A DNA stretch of 59,951 nucleotides from Rhizobium leguminosarum (GTDB taxonomy: Bacteria; Pseudomonadota; Alphaproteobacteria; Rhizobiales; Rhizobiaceae), in NCBI RefSeq assembly GCF_001652265.1, contig NZ_LWBS01000348.1, positions 1-59,951 on the forward strand. Direction: 5' to 3'. Below, piece by piece: positions 54,029 through 59,951 of this stretch; positions within the stretch are counted from its first letter, which is position 1, and each line of letters starts with the position of its first letter. A program made the position numbers and the translations under genes. The notes under the pieces were generated by a model. It worked only from the letters and a program-made list of their open reading frames with translations. It had not been told where the DNA came from and searched no databases.

Positions 54029-54907
54029 ATGGCACTTTCTCTTTCGAGAAGGATGGTGACGTGCGCTCTGCTGGCAGGCAGCTTCATTTCCCTTTCATCT
54101 ATCGCCAATGCTTTCGAACTTGCCGAGCAGGGCAAGCTGACGGTTGCCTTCACCGGCGACATGCCCGGCTCCGGCTGGCAGGACGGGAAGCTGGTAGGCT
54201 ATGACGGTGAAATCATGCAGCGCATTGCAGACAAGCTCGGGCTTAAGATTCAGCCTGCGCTCATGGAATGGTCGGGTACGATCGCCTCCGTTCAATCAGG
54301 CCGCGTCGACGTCATGCTCGGCACCATGGGCTGGACCGAAAAGCGCACGAAGATCATGACACTGTCCGAGCCGATCCACTACTTCAAGAACGGCATCATG
54401 CAATCGACGAAGACGAGCTGGGACAGGCTTTCTGACCTGGAAGGCAAGAAGATCGGCACGATCACCGGCTTTTCGTTCGTCGCGGAATTGAAGAGCATCA
54501 AGGATCTCCAACTCTCGCTCTACGACACTTCCGACGCGGCCGTGCGCGATCTTATCGCCGGGCGCATCGACGCTGTCATCGGCGATCCGCCGGTGATCTC
54601 CTACGCCATCAAGCAGAACCCCGATTGGAATATGCACTTCCTCGCCTTCACCGATAACAGTCCGGATTTTCCGCTGCTGACCGGTCTCGGACAGGTCGTC
54701 TATGGCCTCAACCAGAAGAACGACGATCTGCGCCAGAAGATGGACGCCATCATCGCCGACATGTGGAAGACTTGCGAGATGAAGGAAATCGGCGCCCGCT
54801 ACGGATTGTCGTCGGATGTCTGGTTCAAGCCTGTGGGTCAAAACTTTCGCGCCGGCGTCGATCGCCCTGCAGATTACAAGCTGCCGTCCTGCGCAGCTGG
54901 CGGCTGA
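54029..54907 (+). CDS. periplasmic polar amino acid-type binding protein
   Basis: A 292-residue extracytoplasmic solute-binding protein of family 3 with a Sec signal (residues 1-28, ending SIANA). Landmarks are LTVAFTGDMPGSGWQDGKLVGYDGEIM, the binding-site phrase GRVDVMLGTMGWTEKRTKIM, and LIAGRIDAVIGDPPVISYA. Binding proteins of this group capture amino acids, opines and related amines. ATG 54029 is preferred, with AAGGA 12 bases upstream. It is the first gene of the importer operon, separated from the ATPase gene by a 180-base gap with a two-hairpin repeat. The ligand is not predicted. Confidence 0.93.
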   Translation: MALSLSRRMVTCALLAGSFISLSSIANAFELAEQGKLTVAFTGDMPGSGWQDGKLVGYDGEIMQRIADKLGLKIQPALMEWSGTIASVQSGRVDVMLGTMGWTEKRTKIMTLSEPIHYFKNGIMQSTKTSWDRLSDLEGKKIGTITGFSFVAELKSIKDLQLSLYDTSDAAVRDLIAGRIDAVIGDPPVISYAIKQNPDWNMHFLAFTDNSPDFPLLTGLGQVVYGLNQKNDDLRQKMDAIIADMWKTCEMKEIGARYGLSSDVWFKPVGQNFRAGVDRPADYKLPSCAAGG

Positions 54908-54963
54908 ATGGCCGTGTGGACGGAAGCTGCAATCGGCAGCTTTCGTCCAACCTCTTCGCCTAC

Positions 54964-55066
54964 TGCATAATTCCTTAAATCGGAATCGATTTCAGGAAAA
55001 AATTATGCAGCAATTCAAAGTGCTACAGCGTCCTTGGCGCGTCTGAAAAGACGCGCGGCGCTGTAG
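54964..55066 (+). repeat. two-hairpin intercistronic repeat in the ABC operon
   Basis: Hairpin 1 (54964-55010) has ends CTGCATAATT / AATTATGCAG and an inner stem AAATCG-gaat-CGATTT. Hairpin 2 (55023-55066) has outer CTACAGCG / CGCTGTAG and inner GCGCGTCT-gaaa-AGACGCGC. From memory the same sequence recurs between many rhizobial genes. It lies between the binding protein and ATPase genes, a spot where REP-like hairpins stabilise the upstream mRNA. Confidence 0.7.
55005..55046 (+). other. 13-codon ORF inside the repeat
   Basis: ATG at 55005 follows CAGGA at good distance and runs for 13 codons (MQQFKVLQRPWRV), with its TGA in the loop region of hairpin 2. It may be a leader peptide that couples ribosome position to folding of the hairpin, or simply a by-product of the repeat. 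No peptide evidence exists here. Confidence 0.3.
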
Positions 55067-55090
55067 ATATAATCGCATAAGGAAACGGTG

Positions 55091-55843
55091 ATGAACGCGC
55101 TTCTTAGCGTTGCGGGCCTGCGCAAAAGCTATGGTCCCATCGAAGTTCTCAAAGGCATCGATTTCGACGTCGCGCCAGGTGAGAAGATTGCCCTGATCGG
55201 TCCGTCCGGCTCCGGGAAATCCACCTGTCTGCGCTGCATGAATTTTCTGGAAAAACCGAGTGCCGGCGAGATCCGCCTCGACGGCGAGCGGATCGGCATG
55301 CGCAACGGCCATGTCATGAGCGACCGGCAACTTGCACCACAGCGCGCCGAGATGGGCATGGTCTTCCAGCTCTTCAATCTCTGGCCGCATCTGTCGGTGA
55401 CGGAAAACGTGGCGATCGCGGCGCGCAAGGTGCGCGGCCTGGCTGCCGCCGAGGCACGCGAACTGGCTTTGGAGATGCTGGCCAAAGTCCATATGACGCA
55501 CCGCGCCGAAGCCTCACCGCTCGAGCTGTCCGGCGGCCAGCAACAGCGTGTCGCGATTGCGCGAGTGCTTGCCCAGAAGCCAAAGCTCATGCTGTTCGAC
55601 GAGCCGACATCGGCACTCGATCCCGAACTGGTCCAGGAGGTTCTGAAAGTGATGGAGGAGCTGGCAGCCGAAGGGCGCACGATGCTGATCGTCACGCACG
55701 AGATCGCGTTTGCGCGCGACATTGCCGATCGCGTCCTGTTTCTCGACGGCGGCACGATCGTGGAATCCGGCCCGGCACGCCAAGTCATAACCGCTCCCCG
55801 CGAGCCGCGCACGCAAGCGTTTCTCAACAAGATCCGGCACTAG
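55091..55843 (+). CDS. polar amino acid-type ABC transporter ATPase
   Basis: A 250-residue ATP-binding subunit of the HisP/GlnQ group that powers the importer. Walker A GPSGSGKST, signature LSGGQQQRVAIARVL, Walker B LMLFDEPTSALDPE and the H-loop IVTHEIAFARD are intact. Start ATG 55091 with AAGGAAA upstream is preferred to GTG 55088. The permease gene follows after 7 bases. Its expression relative to the binding protein is probably reduced by the repeat at 54964-55066. Confidence 0.96.
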   Translation: MNALLSVAGLRKSYGPIEVLKGIDFDVAPGEKIALIGPSGSGKSTCLRCMNFLEKPSAGEIRLDGERIGMRNGHVMSDRQLAPQRAEMGMVFQLFNLWPHLSVTENVAIAARKVRGLAAAEARELALEMLAKVHMTHRAEASPLELSGGQQQRVAIARVLAQKPKLMLFDEPTSALDPELVQEVLKVMEELAAEGRTMLIVTHEIAFARDIADRVLFLDGGTIVESGPARQVITAPREPRTQAFLNKIRH

Positions 55844-55850
55844 GCGCGTC

Positions 55851-56510
55851 ATGACCGGATTTTCCGTATTCTTCTCGGTCGTCCAGGGGCTCGTCGCCGG
55901 GCTTGGCGTGACCGTTTTCGTCACGATCGCCTCGCTGGCGCTCGCAGCCGCTTTCGGGTTCCTTCTCGCTCTGCTCCGACAATTTGCCGGGATCAAGTTC
56001 ATCAATCTCGCAATCGATGCCTGCTGCGAAATCCTCTGCAATGTGCCGGCCTTGACGCATCTGTTCATCCTCTACTTCGGGCTTGCCAGCCTCGGCGTGA
56101 AATTGACGTCGATCACGGCGGCCATCCTAGGCCTCGGGCTCATCGGGGCGGCGATCACCTGTGCAATCTTTCGCGCAGGTTTCGCCGCGCTGCCGAGCGG
56201 GCAGGCGGAGGCGGCGCTTGCTGCAGGGCTGACCCCACTCCAGACCATCTTTGAGATCCTGACGCCACAGTCCATGCGGATAGCGCTTCCGGGGCTCGGA
56301 AACTACGCGGTGCAGCTTCTCAAGGATACATCCGTCGTCTCGGCCATTGCTGCGCCGGAAATCATGTTCTTCGCCCGTTCAATGGTGACGACGTCCTTCC
56401 AGACAACAATGATCTATGCGACGGCGGCGGCACTCTACCTGTTGCTGAGCCTGCCATTGATGCAGGCAACGCAACTCCTCGAAAGACGTTACGGGAGATT
56501 GAAAGGATGA
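55851..56510 (+). CDS. ABC transporter permease 1 (HisM/HisQ type)
   Basis: A 219-residue inner-membrane permease with about five helices. The EAA coupling loop is seen as GQAEAALAAGLTPLQTIFEILTPQ, and the start GLVAGLGVTVFVTIASLALAAAFGFLLALLRQF is typical of His/Glu/Opp-type permeases. It overlaps the next gene by 4 bases (ATGA), so the two are co-translated and probably form a heterodimer. Confidence 0.94.
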   Translation: MTGFSVFFSVVQGLVAGLGVTVFVTIASLALAAAFGFLLALLRQFAGIKFINLAIDACCEILCNVPALTHLFILYFGLASLGVKLTSITAAILGLGLIGAAITCAIFRAGFAALPSGQAEAALAAGLTPLQTIFEILTPQSMRIALPGLGNYAVQLLKDTSVVSAIAAPEIMFFARSMVTTSFQTTMIYATAAALYLLLSLPLMQATQLLERRYGRLKG

Positions 56511-57169
56511 GTGCTTTCCTGGCGCCCTATGGCGATTATGGTGCCGAATGGCTGCCTCTGCTGCTGCGGGCGATGATGAATACGGCGCTGCTTTCCGTTT
56601 GTGCCTTTGCCCTGGCATTCGTTTTCGGCCTGCTGCTTTCGCTCTGCCAGAAATCCAGTTTCGCAGCGCTGCGGTATTTTGCTGCTCTTTATGTGACGAT
56701 CGTGCGGGGCGTGCCGCTGTTGGCGGTTCTGTTTCTGCTTTATTTTGGCTTGCCGGGCATCGGGGTCGTCTTCGATGCTTTCGGTGCGGCGATCGCCGGC
56801 CTGGCGTTGTGTTTCGCGGACCAGGTCGCAGAGCTTTTCCGCGCCGGTCTGAAGGCTATACCGGCCGGGCAGAGCGAGGCAGCGCTGGCCGCGGGCTTCA
56901 CCCCGGCCCAGAGCTTCGTCCTGATCATCCTGCCGCAGGTCGCGCGTGTCATTCTGGCGCCGATGATCATCACCTTCGTCTCGCTGCTCAAGGATTCCTC
57001 TCTCGCTTCGCTGATTACCGTCAACGAACTGGTCCTCACCGGGCGGTCACTGGCGACCGAGTATTTCCTGCCCTTGCAAATCTACATTGCCGTCGGCCTC
57101 TGCTACTTCGCGATAGCCTGGCCTTTCTCGGTCCTCTCGCGCCGGCTAGCCCTTCCGGCCGCCCGCTAA
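56507..57169 (+). CDS. ABC transporter permease 2 (HisQ/HisM type)
   Basis: A 220-residue permease paralogous to the first. It has RAMMNTALLSVCAFALAFVFGLLLSLC, then RGVPLLAVLFLLYFGLPGIG and the coupling loop GQSEAALAAGFTPAQSFVLIILPQ. Co-translated with permease 1; the two should pair in the membrane and dock on the ATPase dimer. The hydrolase-RidA fusion gene follows after 23 bases. The long frame that runs from 56548 through this region into the next gene is a shadow in its first part. Confidence 0.94.
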   Translation: MSAFLAPYGDYGAEWLPLLLRAMMNTALLSVCAFALAFVFGLLLSLCQKSSFAALRYFAALYVTIVRGVPLLAVLFLLYFGLPGIGVVFDAFGAAIAGLALCFADQVAELFRAGLKAIPAGQSEAALAAGFTPAQSFVLIILPQVARVILAPMIITFVSLLKDSSLASLITVNELVLTGRSLATEYFLPLQIYIAVGLCYFAIAWPFSVLSRRLALPAAR

Positions 57170-57192
57170 CTCGTCATAACAAGGCCAAGACC

Positions 57193-58422
57193 ATGACCAT
57201 TGAAACGACCGTTGTCACGGGCAACGCCCGTCGGCATGCAACGCAATCGCATGAACCTCGTTGGCCAGTGATCCTCATGACGCCCGACGTCAGCGAGGCG
57301 CCCGATGCTCCGACCGAGACGGAGTATGTGGTGCGCGTCAACTATGCGGATGCCATAGCCGAGGCAGGGGGAATTCCTTTGATCTTGCCTTACAACACCC
57401 GGAACCTGGCATCGGCGTTGGCACTCGCCGATGGGATCGTCCTTACCGGTGCGCGGCCGGGGACTGAGGTGACAGGCGCGCGCAGACAGTTCGAAATTCA
57501 GCTGGTCGAGCAGGCCTTGAAAACGGGCAAGCCGCTTCTTGGCATATGCCACGGCATGCAACTGATCGGTGAATGCCTTGGGGGCGAATTTCAAACCGAG
57601 CTGCCGGCCGCCGCCGTATCCCACATCCCGCAAGATATCCCCGACGTTTTGGCGCACGAGATCATCGTCGAGCAAGGCAGCGTGCTGACCGATTGGGTGG
57701 GGAAGGGGCCGGCACGCGTCAACAGCCTGCACCGGCATGCTTTGGCCGGCCAAGGACGCTTCCGTGTCGCCGCGCGGGCGCCGGACGGAACCATCGAAGC
57801 ATTCGAAGGGGACACGGACGGCTTTTGCCTCGGCATCCAGTGGCACCCCGAATACCGGTTGAGCGAACTCGACAGGAATATCATGAGGGCCTTTGTCGAC
57901 CGCTGCGCAGAAGCAGCAGTCCGCAAGGCACGCAGTGCTTCACCGGCTGGAAGCAATCGTGTGCGCGAACGGCTGGCACAGCTTGAGCTTGCTCTGCCGG
58001 AAGCATCCTCGCCGCCAGGCGCATTTTCCGGGGCTGTGCGAACCGGCAATGTCGTCACCGTTTCAGGTCAGGTGCCATTGCAGGATGGTGTGGTACGGCG
58101 GACGGGACATCTCGGAGCATGCGTCTCCATCGAAGAGGGGCGAGAATGCGCGCGCTGGGCGCTTCTCAATGCGCTTGCGCAGCTGGAGGGGGCTGCGGGC
58201 GGCTTTGACAACATCCTGGGCTTCGTCCGGCTCGCGGGCTATGTCGCTGCGGATGCCGCTTTCGAGCGCCACGGCGCCGTCATCGATGGGGCTTCGGAAC
58301 TGCTCCGGGAACTCTTCCCGGATCGATGGGCGCATGCCCGCATCGCAATCGGCGTAACATCCCTGCCGCGCGGGGTTCCTGTTGAAGTCGAGTTGACGGC
58401 CGTCGTCGGCGACGAGGCTTGA
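57193..58422 (+). CDS. fusion of C26 glutamine-amidotransferase-like hydrolase and RidA-like domain
   Basis: A 409-residue cytoplasmic protein of two domains. Residues about 24-240 form a class I glutamine amidotransferase-like C26 hydrolase (gamma-glutamyl hydrolase/PuuD group): nucleophile Cys119 in LLGICHGMQLIGE and His218/Glu220 in GIQWHPEY are present. Residues about 262-405 are a YjgF/RidA-type domain of the UK114-like subgroup with GNVVTVSGQVPLQDG, FDNILGFVRLAGYV and the substrate-clamping Arg383 in HARIAIGVTSLP. The parts are normally separate proteins. The ATG at 57193 has AAGG upstream. Gap to permease 2 is 23 bases; the DadA-like gene starts 1 base after its stop. Amide hydrolysis followed by imine clearance is inferred. 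Confidence 0.92.
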   Translation: MTIETTVVTGNARRHATQSHEPRWPVILMTPDVSEAPDAPTETEYVVRVNYADAIAEAGGIPLILPYNTRNLASALALADGIVLTGARPGTEVTGARRQFEIQLVEQALKTGKPLLGICHGMQLIGECLGGEFQTELPAAAVSHIPQDIPDVLAHEIIVEQGSVLTDWVGKGPARVNSLHRHALAGQGRFRVAARAPDGTIEAFEGDTDGFCLGIQWHPEYRLSELDRNIMRAFVDRCAEAAVRKARSASPAGSNRVRERLAQLELALPEASSPPGAFSGAVRTGNVVTVSGQVPLQDGVVRRTGHLGACVSIEEGRECARWALLNALAQLEGAAGGFDNILGFVRLAGYVAADAAFERHGAVIDGASELLRELFPDRWAHARIAIGVTSLPRGVPVEVELTAVVGDEA

Positions 58423-58423
58423 G

Positions 58424-59635
58424 ATGGCGCGCGTTGCGGTGATTGGCGCCGGGGTTATCGGCGTATCGTCGGCCTATCTTCTGGCCCGTGCGGGGCACGA
58501 TGTGACACTTATCGATGCGGCAAGCGAGCCCGGCATGGGGGCGAGCGCCGGCAACGCCGCGCAGCTATCCTGGGCCTACGGTGACGCAATGGCATCACCA
58601 GCCCTGCTGAAGCATCTGCCGGCGATTGCGATGGGCCGCGATCCGACCTTCCGGATCCACTGGCAACTCGATCGGGACTTTCTCTGCTGGGGGCTGAAAT
58701 TCCTTGCCAATACACCGTTCAGGCGCTGGTGGAACAATACGCAGGAGATCCTGCGCCTTGCCGAGCAATCCCGTCACCAGCTCGCGATCCAGCTTAAGGA
58801 AACCGATCTCGAATTCGACTATCGTGTCGCCGGAAAACTGCATCTCTACGCCGACCGGCAAAGTTTTGCTGCCGCCGATTCCAGTGTCGCGCGCAAGAAT
58901 GCCCTCGGCTTCGAACAGCGCCTGCTGACGCGGGTGGAGGCGGAAGACGTCGAGCCTGCGCTCACCGCATATCAGGGAGAGATTGCCGGCGCCGTTTACA
59001 CCCCCGGTGATGCCCTCGGCGATGCGGCCGGATTTTGCCGCCAACTGACCGCCTGGATGATCGAGCGCGGGCAGGTCTCGGTGCTCTTCGGCAAGAGGGT
59101 CTCGAGCTTCGTCCAAACGGGAGGCGTGCTGACAGGGCTGAGGTTCGAGGACCGCGACGAGCTTCGCGTCGACGCAGCCATCGTCGCCGCAGGACCGGAG
59201 GTCCGTTCCCTCATATCCGATTTGCCCGAAGCCCGAGACATACGCCCCATCAGAGGCTACTCGCTCACCGTTCGAAGAACTGGCCTTGCGCCAAGTATCA
59301 GCCTGACGGACGTCAAGCGAAAGCTTGCCTTTGCGGCAATCGGCGACCGTTTTCGTGTCGCAGGACTGGCAGACATCGAGCGTCCCGGGGCCGGTTTTGA
59401 TGCCAGACGTTTCGACACGCTCAAGCTGGCCGCGTCCGCGGTGCTGCCCGACCTTTTCGAGCGATCGGACGAACTGATGAGATGGTCGGGGGAGAGGCCT
59501 GTGACACCGACCTCCAGGCCCGTTATCGCCGCCTCCCGACGTATCAAAGGTCTCTACATCAATGCCGGTCACGGCATGCTGGGTTGGACACTCGCATTGG
59601 GCTCCGCCCGCCGCGTGGTCGATCTCTTTCAATAA
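58424..59635 (+). CDS. DadA-like FAD-dependent amino acid dehydrogenase/oxidase
   Basis: A 403-residue flavoprotein of the DAO/DadA group. FAD-binding GAGVIGVSSAYLLARAGHDV is at residues 8-27, and the phrase ASAGNAAQLSWAYGDAMASP is close to D-amino acid dehydrogenase DadA. The C terminus SRRIKGLYINAGHGMLGWTLALGS is the conserved FAD loop of the family. It would oxidise a D-amino acid or secondary amine to an imine in the cytoplasm or at the membrane, feeding electrons to the respiratory chain. It is the last gene of the operon. The exact substrate (D-amino acid, gamma-glutamyl amine or opine) is open. Confidence 0.93.
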   Translation: MARVAVIGAGVIGVSSAYLLARAGHDVTLIDAASEPGMGASAGNAAQLSWAYGDAMASPALLKHLPAIAMGRDPTFRIHWQLDRDFLCWGLKFLANTPFRRWWNNTQEILRLAEQSRHQLAIQLKETDLEFDYRVAGKLHLYADRQSFAAADSSVARKNALGFEQRLLTRVEAEDVEPALTAYQGEIAGAVYTPGDALGDAAGFCRQLTAWMIERGQVSVLFGKRVSSFVQTGGVLTGLRFEDRDELRVDAAIVAAGPEVRSLISDLPEARDIRPIRGYSLTVRRTGLAPSISLTDVKRKLAFAAIGDRFRVAGLADIERPGAGFDARRFDTLKLAASAVLPDLFERSDELMRWSGERPVTPTSRPVIAASRRIKGLYINAGHGMLGWTLALGSARRVVDLFQ

Positions 59636-59951
59636 GTCGGTGGCTGGCGCCCGGGCTTACAGTTGCTGATGCTCTTCCACCTGCCGCAGCGTTCCGGCAG
59701 AGACTGCCGAGACTTCGCTCAATTCATACCTCTTCACATCCATCTGATCGTTCCGGATCATAGAATCCGGAACGAAGTGAGTCAGAACTCATTGCCAAAT
59801 TGGAATCCGCAATGCGGTTTGGTCCTAGTACCACGCCACAGAGATTATGACGGTTTGTCTTATCGTAGAATTGGTAGGGCTTCTGGTGGGATGAGAAGTT
59901 GGATGCTGCGTGCGGCGCCTGGCACGCGAGATATAAAACCCGCCTTCTCGA
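59636..59951. other. gene-free end of the window
   Basis: No gene is supported in the last 316 bases. It holds the hairpin at 59749-59774, and AT-rich sequence after 59780. The next gene starts beyond the window. Confidence 0.4.
59749..59774. terminator. hairpin downstream of the importer operon
   Basis: A perfect 10-bp stem CGTTCCGGAT / ATCCGGAACG with a 6-base loop lies 114 bases after the DadA-like gene. There is no U-run, so it may end the operon weakly or be an operator for a gene to the right. Confidence 0.4.

Noticed and set aside
56548..57192. N-terminal extension of the C26-RidA fusion through the permease gene
   Set aside because: This part is another frame of permease 2 and reads as Arg-rich noise; the natural start with a ribosome site is ATG 57193.

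Overview
The window looks like a chromosomal segment of a fast-growing rhizobium, probably close to Rhizobium leguminosarum/etli. It is GC-rich. UvrB has long rhizobial-type extensions. A DUF982 protein, solo class III cyclases and a plant-symbiont-type NAD formate dehydrogenase are present. The gaps between genes are littered with palindromic mosaic elements typical of Rhizobium intergenic DNA. All assignments come from reading the translations and motifs; no database search was run. No rRNA, tRNA, CRISPR array, transposase or phage module was seen.

Layout, left to right. 0-11 kb, mostly minus strand: cold shock protein, a small secreted DUF3828 protein, a large RTX/cadherin secreted protein, a GNAT acetyltransferase with a coupled small gene, uvrB, and a GH15 glycosidase. 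11-18.6 kb: small lipoproteins including a tandem paralogous pair, an unannounced DUF982 ORF without a normal start, a DUF805 membrane protein, two divergent class III nucleotide cyclases, a YHS protein and an ankyrin protein. 18.8-29 kb: DUF899, phospholipase D-like, single-domain response regulator, formate dehydrogenase, LysR/NmrA divergent pair, methyltransferase, MFS transporter, and a DUF486 gene remnant. 29.4-32.1 kb: a DUF1800/DUF1501 secretion-type pair. 32.2-37.3 kb: a block bracketed by two inverted copies of one repeat, holding an aldo/keto reductase, a LysR regulator and an exported redox-looking cluster (alpha/beta hydrolase, carboxymuconolactone decarboxylase-like, cytochrome P460-like, DUF4405 membrane protein). 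37-44.7 kb: membrane protein, YciA thioesterase, chemoreceptor, animal-type haem peroxidase, extensin-like protein and a small conserved protein. 44.8-46.6 kb: TetR regulator plus a TetX-like flavin monooxygenase behind a perfect operator. 46.6-52.7 kb: M20 peptidase, secreted HExxH protein, methyltransferase next to a frameshifted DUF3095 remnant, NUDIX hydrolase, Tat-exported epoxide hydrolase and an OhrR-type MarR regulator.

53.0-59.6 kb is the most coherent unit. A GlxA-type AraC regulator diverges from a polar amino acid ABC importer (binding protein, ATPase, two permeases). The importer is followed by a fusion of a class I glutamine amidotransferase-like (C26) hydrolase with a RidA-type domain, then by a DadA-like flavoprotein. 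The combination predicts import of a small nitrogenous compound, hydrolysis of a gamma-glutamyl or similar amide, oxidation of the amine to an imine, and RidA-assisted imine hydrolysis. A two-hairpin repeat carrying a 13-codon ORF with its own ribosome binding site sits between the binding protein gene and the transporter genes and may set their relative expression. This cluster is the best candidate in the window for an undescribed system.
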